From CAVUMR01 sp963742715 (GTDB taxonomy: Bacteria > Actinomycetota > Actinomycetes > Mycobacteriales > Micromonosporaceae), in contig CAVUMR010000003.1 of assembly GCA_963742715.1 (NCBI GenBank), positions 1,178,001 to 1,242,000 on the forward strand: DNA of 64,000 nt, given 5' to 3'. The notes below the pieces were generated by a model, which saw nothing but the letters and a program-made list of their open reading frames with translations, was not told the origin of the DNA and searched no databases. A program made the translations under genes and the position numbers. Numbering within the stretch: the first letter of the stretch is position 1; every line of letters starts with the position of its first letter. Of the stretch, positions 1-8,378 are shown in pieces.

Positions 1-34
1 CAAGGTGCCCCGCATGGCGCATCTCACCGAACGC

Positions 35-292
35 ATGCGGTACCGGCTTGTGACGGGTACCGACCTGAAGGAGTTCTGTCTCAACGTCAGCGTGGCCCTG
101 GACGAGGGCTACGAACTGTACGGCTCGCCATCGATCGCGTATGACGGCGACCGGGTGATCGTCGCGCAGGCGGTGGTGCTGCCGGCGTACGAGGCGGTCC
201 GGATCCGCACCACCTCGTCGGCCGCGCCGGTACAACCGGAACCGACCGACCGTACGGAACCCGGGCAGAGTGAACCGGGATCAGTCGGATAG
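35..292 (+). CDS. DUF1737 domain protein
   Basis: Small acidic protein of about 85 residues. The N-terminal MRYRLVTG followed by a leucine/aspartate-rich helix and a GYELYGSPSI segment is the layout of DUF1737 proteins, a family of unknown function. I chose the ATG at 35 because the family normally begins at this MRYRLVTG. In-frame GTG at 5 and ATG at 14 also exist, so up to 10 extra residues are possible. The C-terminal 25 residues are Pro/Glu/Thr-rich and probably disordered. It lies 49 bp upstream of a metallophosphoesterase gene in the same direction, but that gene seems to have its own promoter. The family call is fairly safe. The function is unknown. Confidence 0.7.
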   Translation: MRYRLVTGTDLKEFCLNVSVALDEGYELYGSPSIAYDGDRVIVAQAVVLPAYEAVRIRTTSSAAPVQPEPTDRTEPGQSEPGSVG

Positions 293-341
293 ACGGCGGG
301 TTGATCGACGGGTACCGAGGGTAGGGCTATCTTCCGACACT

Positions 342-2177
342 ATGGGCGATCTTCCCCCGCGGCGACCGGCAGACCTCACTCCCGCGCAACTCGGCTTCGT
401 ACGGCAGCGGCCGGTGGCATGGCTCGCCCCGGCACTGCTGGCCGGTACCGCGGTACGAGTGGTGCTGGGCGAGCTGTTCGGCGCGTACCTGGACAAGCGC
501 GAGTTGCAGGCGGCGCTGCCACAGGAGGTCCACGACCACTCGGCCGGTGATGAGCTGTGGCTCGACTACGTCGCCGACCTCGGGGACGGCTTCAACGCCA
601 CGTACTCCATCGCCTCGCTGCTGGCCCGGCCACAGCTCACGCCGGACGGCGCCGACGAGTCGCTGCCCCGCGGCAGGGTGCTGGTCATGGGCGGCGACCA
701 GGTGTACCCGACGGCGTCGTGGCGGTCGTACGAGGAGCGCACCAAGGGGCCGTACCAGGCCGCGTTGCCGGTCGGTGGCGGGAACCCACCGACGCTGTAC
801 GCGCTGCCGGGCAACCACGACTGGTACGACGGTCTCACCGCGTTCCTCCGGTTGTTCGGCAAGCAGTCCAGTTTCGGCGGCTGGCAGACCAGGCAGACCC
901 GCAGTTACTTCGCGCTGTCGCTGCCGCAGCGGTGGTGGCTGTTCGCGATTGACGCGCAGCTCGACGCGTACCTGGACGATCCGCAGCTGAAGTACTTCCA
1001 GACCGCCGCGGAACAACTCCAGCCGGGCGACCGGGTGATCGTGTGTACGGCCCGACCGACCTGGGTGGCCGCGGCCGCGGCTCCGGACGCGTACGACACG
1101 CTCGACTACTTCATCCGCAAGGTGATCGAGCCGACCGGCGCGCAGGTACCGCTGCTGCTCTCCGGCGACCTGCACCACTACTCGCGCTACTGCCCGGTCG
1201 AACCGACCGCCGCCCACGCCGGCACCCGGGCCGCCGCCCCGACCGCGGGCCCGACCGGTGACGGCAGGGCCGCCGAACCCGCCCGGGGCGCTGAGGGGTC
1301 GGCGCCGCGCACGCTGCTGACCTGCGGAATGGGCGGGGCGTACCTGTCCCCGACACACCTGTTGCCCGAGCACCTCACGGTGCCGCCGCCGGAATCGCTG
1401 GTACTCGCGGGCAGCGAGTCGGTCGACTACAAGCTGGTCGAGACGTACCCGACCCAGCAGGAATCCCGGAAGCTGTCCTGGGGCGTGTTCGGTCGGGTGC
1501 CGTTCCGCAACACCGGCTTCGTCTCGCTCCTCGGCGCCCTGCACACGCTGATGTTCTACGCGTTCGCGCACGCCGGCACCCGGATCCTGACAGCGCCGGT
1601 GATCGCGATCCTGGCGGTCGTGTTCGGCGGGACGCTCGGTCTCGCCATGCCCAACCCGCTGCCGTACCGGCGACCCAAGCACTGGATCCTCGGCGCCATC
1701 CACGGGCTGGTGCATGTCGGGTTCGGCGTGCTCGGCACGTACATCTGGCTGCACCTGCCATTGATCCACCTGCCCGGACCGCTGCCGGTGCTGGTCACGT
1801 TCGCCATCTACCTACCGATCGCGGGCCTGGTCGCCACCGAGCTGACCGCCGCATATCTGCTGGTGGCGAGCTGGTTCGGGGTGAATGCCAACGAGCTGTT
1901 CGCCGGTCAGGGGATCCAGGACCACAAGGCGTTCCTGCGGCTGCACATCGACACCAACGGGGCGCTCACGGTGTACCCGATAGCCGTGGACGAGGTCGGA
2001 CGGCGCTGGCAGGCCGACCCGAACGCCGCGCCGGACGCGTCCTGGATCGTGCCGGACGCCCCGCTGAAGCCGCGGCTGATCGAGGCGCCGCTGCACCTCG
2101 GCGGCGGCCGGGCCAATCCCCCGGCGGATCGACCGGCGGCTCCCGTCGGAGCGCCGGCCGTCAGGAACCTGCCCTAG
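342..2177 (+). CDS. Membrane-associated metallophosphoesterase
   Basis: A 611-residue calcineurin-like phosphoesterase. Metal-site motifs run in order: DLGDG near residue 79, GGDQVYP near 117, GNHDWYD near 157 and SGDLHHYSRY near 274. These are the D-x-[DN], GNHD and GDxHH blocks of the superfamily. After a low-complexity Ala/Thr/Pro insert (about residues 287-325), the C-terminal half carries four or five hydrophobic stretches (about residues 395-530), so it should be a polytopic membrane protein. The substrate cannot be read from the sequence. The ATG at 342 is preceded by TATCTT at 328-333, 8 nt away, with no Shine-Dalgarno, which suggests a leaderless transcript. Its TAG overlaps the TAG of the convergent next gene within one CTAG. 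Confidence 0.85.
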   Translation: MGDLPPRRPADLTPAQLGFVRQRPVAWLAPALLAGTAVRVVLGELFGAYLDKRELQAALPQEVHDHSAGDELWLDYVADLGDGFNATYSIASLLARPQLTPDGADESLPRGRVLVMGGDQVYPTASWRSYEERTKGPYQAALPVGGGNPPTLYALPGNHDWYDGLTAFLRLFGKQSSFGGWQTRQTRSYFALSLPQRWWLFAIDAQLDAYLDDPQLKYFQTAAEQLQPGDRVIVCTARPTWVAAAAAPDAYDTLDYFIRKVIEPTGAQVPLLLSGDLHHYSRYCPVEPTAAHAGTRAAAPTAGPTGDGRAAEPARGAEGSAPRTLLTCGMGGAYLSPTHLLPEHLTVPPPESLVLAGSESVDYKLVETYPTQQESRKLSWGVFGRVPFRNTGFVSLLGALHTLMFYAFAHAGTRILTAPVIAILAVVFGGTLGLAMPNPLPYRRPKHWILGAIHGLVHVGFGVLGTYIWLHLPLIHLPGPLPVLVTFAIYLPIAGLVATELTAAYLLVASWFGVNANELFAGQGIQDHKAFLRLHIDTNGALTVYPIAVDEVGRRWQADPNAAPDASWIVPDAPLKPRLIEAPLHLGGGRANPPADRPAAPVGAPAVRNLP

Positions 2178-3088
2178 GCGCTCCGGTGTAGGTCCCGCAC
2201 GTCAGGGAGTTGTCGGAAGCCGGCCGACCGGTAGGTGGCGACGCCGCCGACGTTGGCGCTCGCGGTGCACACGGTCGCGCTCGACGAGCCCAGTTCCCGC
2301 AGGGCGACCGCCGCGGCGACGGTGATCGCCCTGCCGTAGCCGTGACCGCGATGTTCGCGGTGCACGCCCATCGGTTCGAGCAACCCGGGCCTGCCCGGAC
2401 CGGCCGACCACACCGTCGCGGTCGCGACCGCGGTGTCCTGGTCGTATGCGACCAGGCACCGGGCGTCGGCGTACGCCGGCCCGGCGGCCATCGCGTGCCA
2501 GCGCTCGTCCGTGAACGTCGACGTGTCGAACGCCGCGCGCTGAACGGCGACCCGCATGGGGACCCGGTCCGGACCGGTCACCTCGATCCGCACGCCGCAG
2601 TCCTCCACCGGCTCGGCGAGGTCGCGCTGGAGCGGGGTCCACGGCTCGCCGGCGTCCCACCCGTCATCGAGCAGCAGCCCGCGGAACAACGCTCCGAACC
2701 GCGCTTCGACGGACGCCTTCCCCGGCGGCAGGACGCCGCGCTCCGGCGCGGACAGGTCGGCGACCATCTGCTGGGCGAGTTCCTCGTCGTGTTCGGCCGC
2801 TGGCGCGATCGCCAGTCGTACCAGCTCGGGACTGTCCAACAGCCCGACGGCGAGAATCCGGCCGTCGCGGCTCCAGGTCCGGACCGCCGCGGCCGTCGCC
2901 TCCGCGCCGAACCGCCAGTTCCACCCCAGGTCCCCCGGGTGCAGCTGCACCGGTGCCCCGTCGTGCTGCCACTCCCGCAGCACGCGCACAGCCTCGCTCA
3001 GCCCGTCGACTCCTGGCGTGCTCAACACGATCGACACGCTCTGATCAAACACCGCGGCCCCGGCACCACGCCAAGGATTTAGCAACAC
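2174..3088 (-). CDS. GNAT family N-acetyltransferase
   Basis: About 304 residues. The C-terminal third has the acetyl-CoA-binding signature of GNAT enzymes: PMGVHREHRGHGYGRA (the R-x-x-G-x-G/A motif A) followed by a hydrophobic helix and a TASANVGGVATYRSAGF motif B. The N-terminal half has a weaker repeat of the same fold, as in tandem-GNAT proteins. The acceptor substrate is unknown. The GTG at 3088 was chosen because a GGAG lies just upstream. GTG at 3052 or 3037 would also work, so the first 17 residues are uncertain. The same frame stays open far upstream through the neighbouring gene, but that part is a shadow. It converges on the metallophosphoesterase, the two stops sharing CTAG. Confidence 0.85.
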   Translation of the reverse strand: MLLNPWRGAGAAVFDQSVSIVLSTPGVDGLSEAVRVLREWQHDGAPVQLHPGDLGWNWRFGAEATAAAVRTWSRDGRILAVGLLDSPELVRLAIAPAAEHDEELAQQMVADLSAPERGVLPPGKASVEARFGALFRGLLLDDGWDAGEPWTPLQRDLAEPVEDCGVRIEVTGPDRVPMRVAVQRAAFDTSTFTDERWHAMAAGPAYADARCLVAYDQDTAVATATVWSAGPGRPGLLEPMGVHREHRGHGYGRAITVAAAVALRELGSSSATVCTASANVGGVATYRSAGFRQLPDVRDLHRSA

Positions 3089-3198
3089 GCTCCAGCGTCG
3101 CCGTGGCCGGTCCGGGGAGCGCCGGCGTGACCGGTCCGGGGAGCGCCCTGGCCCGGTCCGGGAAGCGCTGCCGTGGCCGTTTCGGAGGGCCGCCCTGG

Positions 3199-4038
3199 TC
3201 AGTCCGGGTACTGCTGCTCGAAGGCCTGCCGGGAACCGCACACGCTGGCCCGGCTGCACGAGCAGCGGGACCCGTCGGCGTCCATCCGCACCAGGACCGC
3301 GTCGCGGGGCACGCTGAACCCGACGACCTTGCCGGAACCCTGGTCGGTCTGCACCCGTTCGCCCATGCCCGGGGCGGCGGCGTGGAATTTCTGGTACAGC
3401 GGGTGCTCGTACTTGAGGCAGCACATCAGCCGGCCGCAGGCGCCGGAGATCCGCAACGGGTTGAGCGGCAGGTCCTGGTCCTTGGCCATCCGGATGGTGA
3501 CCGGCTCGAAGTCGGTCAGGAACGTGGCGCAGCACAGGTCACGTCCGCACGATCCGATGCCGCCCTGCACCCGCGCCGAGTCCCGCGCGGACAACTGGCG
3601 CAGCTCGACCCGACAGCGCAGGGTGGCGCCGAGGTCGCGGACCAGCGACCGGAAGTCGACCCGGTGCGGTGCGGTGAAGTAGATCGTGGTGCGCGGACCC
3701 TGCCCGGGCTCGGCCTCCGCCACGTGGTCGACCGCGACGATCTTCATCGGCAGGGCGTGCTCGCGGATCAGCCGCTTCGCGGCCACCTTGGCCTCGGCCT
3801 TGCGTTGACGCAGCGCCTCGTCCCGGGCGAGCTCGTCGGGACCGGCCAGCCCGGCCAGCCGGGGGAAACCGTCGGTGTCCTCGCTGACCCACTGCGGCGC
3901 CCAGACACACTCGGCGACCTCCGGGCCGTCGTCGGTCGGCACCAGCACCTTGTCGCCGACGTGCACGGTCAGCTCGCCAGGGTCGCAGTAGTACAGGCGG
4001 CCGTAGCGGTTGAAGCTCACCGCGCAAAGCATGCCCAT
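3199..4038 (-). CDS. ricT: RicT/PSP1-family regulatory iron-sulfur protein
   Basis: 279 residues. The whole protein fits the PSP1/RicT family (the YaaT protein of Bacillus). It has an N-terminal CAVSFNRYGRLYYC segment and two cysteine clusters, CGRDLCC (about 164-170) and CGRLMCC (about 201-207), which ligate a [4Fe-4S] cluster in the Bacillus Ric complex. There RicT acts with RicA and RicF in mRNA maturation and phosphorelay control. Actinobacteria keep the protein near holB and tmk, as here, and its partners are not known. The start MGMLCAV is at 4038. A TAGGGT box sits 7 nt upstream and there is no ribosome site, so translation is probably leaderless. A second ATG at 4032 could also serve. 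Confidence 0.88.
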   Translation of the reverse strand: MGMLCAVSFNRYGRLYYCDPGELTVHVGDKVLVPTDDGPEVAECVWAPQWVSEDTDGFPRLAGLAGPDELARDEALRQRKAEAKVAAKRLIREHALPMKIVAVDHVAEAEPGQGPRTTIYFTAPHRVDFRSLVRDLGATLRCRVELRQLSARDSARVQGGIGSCGRDLCCATFLTDFEPVTIRMAKDQDLPLNPLRISGACGRLMCCLKYEHPLYQKFHAAAPGMGERVQTDQGSGKVVGFSVPRDAVLVRMDADGSRCSCSRASVCGSRQAFEQQYPD

Positions 4039-4249
4039 GCGACAAACCCTACGTCCTGAACCGCCGATCCCCGGCCTGGCCGCCGCCACGGTGGCTGTGC
4101 GTGACCGGTCGCGGCCGGCCGGAGTGACCGCCGGCGCCGGGCCGGCCACCTCCGATCACTCAATGCGTGGTCGTCGATACGTACCGTAACCCGAGGATCA
4201 CGGAGATCGTTGGGCCTCGCGTACCCAATCGGCCCGTGGAGGTTTCTGC

Positions 4250-6193
4250 ATGACCACCGATCCGACCGCCCGTCACTCCGGCTCCGGTACACACCCACCG
4301 GGCCGGGTAGGCACCGCACGCATCGGTGTGGGTAGGTCCGGGCTGCTCGCGGCCATGCTGATCTGTACCGTCCCGACCGCGACCGTACTGACGGGATCCG
4401 TACCGGCCGTAGCCACTCCGGCCGGCTGCGAAGACGCGCCGTTCGCCGCGACCGCCACCGCTGACCTGGTCAAGCTCACCGTGCTCGACCTGCGGAGACT
4501 TGGCGTACAGCAGACGCCGCTCACGGATGTACAGATCGCGCAGGCGCGCAGCAGCATGTCGAGCACCGAACTGATCAAGGCACAGAGCACGGCCCGGTAC
4601 GCGTCCGCGGAACTGCTCGGTCTGCACGTACCGGCCGGCGCGCTCGACCAGGTCACCGCGGCGCAGGCGGCTCCGCCGGACCACAGGTCCGCGCAGGTCG
4701 TCAAGCCACACGCGTTCGACCTGGGGGTCCTGTCCGCCGGTACCGGCATGGAGTCGGCGTACGCGCGCTGGCAGGAGGGGCAGGGCTGCGGTAGAGCCAC
4801 CGGCACCGTGAGCAAGGCGTCCAGTTCGGTGCTCGACGCGACGATCCTGCCGGCCCGCTCGACCCTGGGCGTACCGGCCGTCGCGAGCCAGAACGGCCTG
4901 CCGGACGGCAGCCTCGCCGCGCTTCCGTCGAATGCCGCGGCGCAGACCAGCAACGAGGTACTGCCGATGCCGAACCACGGCTTCGGCGTCGGCTCCACCG
5001 CGGGCATCGGTGCCGCCGAACTGGTCCTGTTCCGGGGCAGCAAGCAGGAGATCCGGGTACGGGTGCTGCACCCGCCCACGCTGCGAGCGGTCGCCGGCGG
5101 AAGCAAGGAGCGGTCCTCGGTGCGGTACGACGCGCCGATCCTCGAAATCGTGACGCCGGGCGGTCGTACCGTCCGGCTCGACTCGCCGGACGAGCACTAC
5201 CAGCTCGACCTGCCCGCGTCGCCCGACTCGCTGCCGTCGACCTCACAGCCCTCGACCTCACTGCCGTCGACCTCGCGGCTGGGTGGCCCCGCCAGCAGCG
5301 GTGACGCGCCAGTCGCCGCTCCGGACGCCGCACCCGATGGCGCTACAGCGGCCTCCCCGGTGGGTCCCGACGCCGGCGCCGCGCAGGCGGGTACCGCCGG
5401 GACCGGATCCTCTCCGGCCCACGACCCCGGGCCGGCGTCCACCGCAACCGGCGAGGTGCACCGCAACGGGCCGCCGCCCGGCACGACCCCGTCCGGCACC
5501 GCCGCCGCCTCCTCTGACGCCGCCTCCTCTGACGCCGCCTCCTCTGACGCCGCCTCCTCTGACGCCGCGTCCACAGACGCCGCGTCCTCCGGCGCCCCGG
5601 CAGCCGAGAGCACACCGTCGGACGGCACACCGTCCGACGACCCGACCTCCACGGGCGCCATCGCCCGCCTGCTCGCCGGTCTCGCCGGCCAGCAGACCGA
5701 CCCGACACCCGACTCTGGTACGCCCGGCGCGGCCGGCGCGGGCGCCACGCCTGACTCGCGCGAGCACCTGACCGCCGCGAAGCGGCCGGCTCGTGCGGCC
5801 GGATCGCGCCTGGCGGTACGGCTGTCGCTCGGTCACCTGGACTCGACGATCACCGACCGGTCGGTACAGGCGGAAGCCACGTCACTGCGGCTACAGGTGT
5901 ACGCCAAGGGCGGGTACGGGCAGGCCGCGACCGTTGCCGATCTGGGCGTCGGAGTACTGCGGGCAGCCGCGTCAGCGCCGCCGCAGGCGGTACCTCCGGT
6001 CCAGTCGAATCCCGGCGGTCAGTCGCCCGGCGGTGCCCTTCCGATCACCGGGTACAACGTCACCAACGTGGCCGGTGCCGGACTTCTGCTGCTCGTGCTC
6101 GGCCGGTTCCTGGTGCTGCTCGGGCGGCGCCGCCTCGGTACGGTCGGCCACTACGCCGAATCGGGCTGGGTTGCCGCGCACCGGCGCGGATGA
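4250..6193 (+). CDS. Secreted Ala/Ser/Thr-rich surface protein with LPITG sorting signal
   Basis: 647 residues. The N-terminus has a charged stretch, then a hydrophobic signal segment (about 30-50) ending near ATPAG. A globular part (to about 330) contains C59 and C177, the only cysteines apparent and a possible disulfide pair. A Pro/Ser/Asp/Ala stalk follows, including an SSDAA tandem repeat. The C-terminus reads ALPITG, then a hydrophobic span (VAGAGLLLLVLGRFLVLL) and RRR. That is the sortase pattern of LPxTG, membrane segment and positive tail, so the protein should be anchored to peptidoglycan. No sortase is in the window. GGAGG lies 7 nt before the ATG. The function is unknown; a role as adhesin or cell-wall structural protein is a guess. 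Confidence 0.8.
   Translation: MTTDPTARHSGSGTHPPGRVGTARIGVGRSGLLAAMLICTVPTATVLTGSVPAVATPAGCEDAPFAATATADLVKLTVLDLRRLGVQQTPLTDVQIAQARSSMSSTELIKAQSTARYASAELLGLHVPAGALDQVTAAQAAPPDHRSAQVVKPHAFDLGVLSAGTGMESAYARWQEGQGCGRATGTVSKASSSVLDATILPARSTLGVPAVASQNGLPDGSLAALPSNAAAQTSNEVLPMPNHGFGVGSTAGIGAAELVLFRGSKQEIRVRVLHPPTLRAVAGGSKERSSVRYDAPILEIVTPGGRTVRLDSPDEHYQLDLPASPDSLPSTSQPSTSLPSTSRLGGPASSGDAPVAAPDAAPDGATAASPVGPDAGAAQAGTAGTGSSPAHDPGPASTATGEVHRNGPPPGTTPSGTAAASSDAASSDAASSDAASSDAASTDAASSGAPAAESTPSDGTPSDDPTSTGAIARLLAGLAGQQTDPTPDSGTPGAAGAGATPDSREHLTAAKRPARAAGSRLAVRLSLGHLDSTITDRSVQAEATSLRLQVYAKGGYGQAATVADLGVGVLRAAASAPPQAVPPVQSNPGGQSPGGALPITGYNVTNVAGAGLLLLVLGRFLVLLGRRRLGTVGHYAESGWVAAHRRG
5508..5590 (+). repeat. 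15-bp in-frame tandem repeat coding SSDAA
   Basis: About five copies of a 15-bp unit (gcctcctctgacgcc and close variants) inside the stalk of the LPITG protein. The period is a multiple of three, so copy-number change lengthens the stalk without breaking the frame. Confidence 0.85.
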
Positions 6194-6209
6194 CCTGCGG
6201 CGCGGTGCG

Positions 6210-6257
6210 AGGTGGCTGTCGCTCTGACGGGTGATAGTCGGGCCACGACAGCCACCT
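6210..6257. terminator. Inverted repeat after the LPITG gene
   Basis: AGGTGGCTGTCG (6210-6221) and its exact complement (6246-6257) are separated by 24 nt and begin 17 nt after the stop codon. This is a plausible factor-assisted or U-tract-free terminator. The loop is long, so confidence is moderate. Confidence 0.5.
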
Positions 6258-6327
6258 TGCTGGGTACATCACCGTTAGACGCTGAGTAAGTCGGCGCACC
6301 AACGCCTGCCCGGGGGGTGCAGGTACC

Positions 6328-6384
6328 GCGGCGCCGGGCTCGGGAAGTGGTCATTGACCGCGCGGCCCCCGAGCCCGGCGCCGC
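6328..6384. terminator. 17-bp perfect inverted repeat between convergent genes
   Basis: A 17-bp arm at 6328-6344 (GCGGCGCCGGGCTCGGG) pairs exactly with 6368-6384, with a 23-nt loop. It lies between the convergent LPITG gene and the type VII cassette, so it is probably a bidirectional terminator. The surrounding 6194-6514 has no gene. Confidence 0.6.
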
Positions 6385-6514
6385 GACGTTTGTCCCGCAC
6401 ACCGCCCGTCGCCGCCCGACGTCCCGCCGGCCGTGTCGGCGCTCGACCGTCTCAGCACACCGCAACCCGGAGCAGCGCGATCCGGCGCGACGCGAGAGAA
6501 GCGCGGCGAAGGGA

Positions 6515-7279
6515 CTAGAGCTCGACCCAGGTCGTGCCGGTGGCGCTTCCCGCGGACGTCGACCCCCGGTGAGCGGCCGGCTCAGCGAGGTCTGCGACCT
6601 CGGGCCCGACCAACTGTTCCAGCCCGGCATCGTGCAGCTCGGCGATCACGCCGAGAACTTCCTCGCCGATCGAGGCGGCGGCACCGGCCAACTGGGCGAA
6701 GCTGACGCCGAGCCCGTCCTGCACCGCGGCCTGGGCCAGGTTGCCGTCCGGGGTGGACAGGACCGGGCAGGTACGCAGCACCACGGCGTCGGCGGACTGG
6801 AGCACCGCACCGAGCACCCGGGCCAGCTGGTCCCGACCGTCCGCACTCCACTCGGCCACCCGGTCCGCGTGGTCAGCCGTTGCCAGCAGTCGAGCCACCA
6901 GACCGGCCGGATCTCCGGCGTCAGCACCGAGCTGACCGAGCAGCGGGACCCAGTGCGCGGAGAACGCCTCGTAGCCCGGTCCGCCCCAGGCGAGTTCGCG
7001 GGTGGCGCGGCTCAGCGGCTCGGCCACGTCCACGCAGGTGGCGGCGATGTTCCGGAGCTGCGCCGCGGTCGCGCGCAGTTTCCCGGGCTCCTGCTCCAGG
7101 AAGAACACGAGCCCCTCACCCGGTAGTAACCGGAGCCGGTTGAGCAGCAGCCACACGCCGTGTCCGGGTGGCCCGCCGAGGTCGGTCAAGACCCGGTCGG
7201 CCCGCCCCAGCAGGTCGCGTCCGGGATCGGCGAGTGCGTCCAGCCGGTCCGCCACGGCGGTGGCCGTCGTCCCAGCCAT
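6515..7279 (-). CDS. WXG100-like type VII substrate candidate
   Basis: 254 residues, almost entirely predicted helix. A WGGPGYEAF motif sits near residue 98 between two long helices. It resembles the W-x-G turn of WXG100/ESAT-6-like proteins, though the protein is much longer than the usual 100 residues. There is no signal peptide. It is the last gene of a three-gene run (YbaB-like, EspC-like, this), starting 2 bp after the previous stop. The start is the ATG at 7279 (MAGTTATAV); the open frame upstream is a shadow. The assignment to type VII secretion rests on the motif and its neighbours. The exact function is unknown. Confidence 0.65.
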   Translation of the reverse strand: MAGTTATAVADRLDALADPGRDLLGRADRVLTDLGGPPGHGVWLLLNRLRLLPGEGLVFFLEQEPGKLRATAAQLRNIAATCVDVAEPLSRATRELAWGGPGYEAFSAHWVPLLGQLGADAGDPAGLVARLLATADHADRVAEWSADGRDQLARVLGAVLQSADAVVLRTCPVLSTPDGNLAQAAVQDGLGVSFAQLAGAAASIGEEVLGVIAELHDAGLEQLVGPEVADLAEPAAHRGSTSAGSATGTTWVEL

Positions 7280-7281
7280 CG

Positions 7282-7911
7282 TCAGCTCCCCGCCGCGGTG
7301 TCGTCGTCCCGGCCGGCCGACCGGTTGCTCGTCGGGCCAGACGGAACTCCATCGATGTGCGGGAGCGGTGGCAGACCATCGCGCACCTCCGAGAACCCGC
7401 CAGCCGGCCGGTGGTGCGCAGGGTCGGACGTAGCGGCGCCAGGCAGGGTCGACGCGCCGTCCGGACCATCGTGCAGACCGGCGAAGCGGCCCGCTGTTTC
7501 CCGTTCGGTGTCCGCGTAGGTGTCGGCCACCCGGCTCAACGCCGTCGCGGTGTGGGTCAGGCCGGCGGCCAGCTCGGCTGCCTCCCGACCGCGGCTGTCC
7601 AGCGCCGCCAGCCAGTGTCGGTGCAGATCCCGCCCCAGTTCGCCGAGCCGGCCGTGACCATCCGCACCGAAGACCCGGCCGCCCGGATCGCATCCGGCAA
7701 GATCCTGCCGGACGCCGTCGATCCGATCGCCCGCCCGCGCCACCCGGGCGCCGAACTCCACCAGCCCCAGCGCATCCGATGGCGGCGGCGCCGACCCGCC
7801 CGACGGCGGAGCCCCCGGCGCGGCCGCGGAAGACAGTGCCGCGGAAGACGGTGCCGCGGAAGACGGTGCCGGCTCACCGGCGGCTGAACGCTGGTCCGGC
7901 CACCCGTTCAT
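7282..7911 (-). CDS. EspC-like type VII secretion target
   Basis: 209 residues. A Pro/Ala/Ser-rich N-terminal 45 residues is followed by a helical hairpin (about 47-150) that ends in ALSRVADTYADTERETA. There YADTE matches the Y-x-x-x-D/E export signal that follows the second helix in ESX substrates such as EspC. The C-terminal 60 residues are disordered and rich in Pro, Asp and Ser. Its ATG overlaps the stop of the upstream YbaB-like gene (ATGA), so the two are translationally coupled. It is probably exported with the WXG100-like protein downstream. Confidence 0.65.
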   Translation of the reverse strand: MNGWPDQRSAAGEPAPSSAAPSSAALSSAAAPGAPPSGGSAPPPSDALGLVEFGARVARAGDRIDGVRQDLAGCDPGGRVFGADGHGRLGELGRDLHRHWLAALDSRGREAAELAAGLTHTATALSRVADTYADTERETAGRFAGLHDGPDGASTLPGAATSDPAHHRPAGGFSEVRDGLPPLPHIDGVPSGPTSNRSAGRDDDTAAGS

Positions 7912-8243
7912 CGGGCATCCAGACCGAGCGGACCGTACTCACTGAACCGCTCCTCGTGCAGCTTGCGACGCGCCCACGCGGCCGCGTCCGCCGCCGCAGT
8001 GCAGGTGTCCCGCACCGAGCGGGACAGTTGCGCGGCACTGCGGCTGGTCAACGCCTCCGGGCTGATCAGCACGTCCTTCACCGCGCCGTCGCCGCTCACC
8101 ACGATCTCGATCAAGCCATCCGGTGAACGCACGGTCACCTCCAACGCGGTTACGGCCTTGTGGAAGTCGCCGAGGAGCGCGTCGATCCGGCGATACCGCT
8201 CGACCGCTTCCTCGATCCACGCTTCGTCAATGTCGCGAGGCAT
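7908..8243 (-). CDS. YbaB/EbfC-family protein in a type VII cassette
   Basis: 111 residues. The pattern of an N-terminal helix, three strands (VTVRSPDGLIEIVVSGDGAVKDVLISPEAL) and a long C-terminal helix (LSRSVRDTCTAAADAAAW) is the YbaB/EbfC fold. Canonical members are dimeric nucleoid-associated proteins encoded by dnaX-recR operons. This copy is instead the first gene of a cassette with an EspC-like and a WXG100-like gene, so it may be a chaperone or adaptor for secreted helical proteins (inference). The ATG at 8243 has a G-rich ribosome site 5 nt upstream. A GTG at 8249 is an alternative. Confidence 0.75.
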   Translation of the reverse strand: MPRDIDEAWIEEAVERYRRIDALLGDFHKAVTALEVTVRSPDGLIEIVVSGDGAVKDVLISPEALTSRSAAQLSRSVRDTCTAAADAAAWARRKLHEERFSEYGPLGLDAR

Positions 8244-8347
8244 CGACACACCCCCGTGGTGCGCCCCAGGTCACCGCTCCCGGGCGGCGGCGCCAGCGCA
8301 CAACGTAGCGGACCGGAACCAGGCAGCGACAGCCGCGTCAACGACCC

Positions 8348-8356
8348 TGTGGATAA
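8348..8356. promoter_or_regulatory. DnaA-box-like nonamer
   Basis: TGTGGATAA, the exact complement of the consensus DnaA box TTATCCACA, lies in the 130-bp gap between the YbaB-like gene and holB. Confidence 0.4.
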
Positions 8357-8378
8357 CCTGCGCGGGCACGCAACAGGC

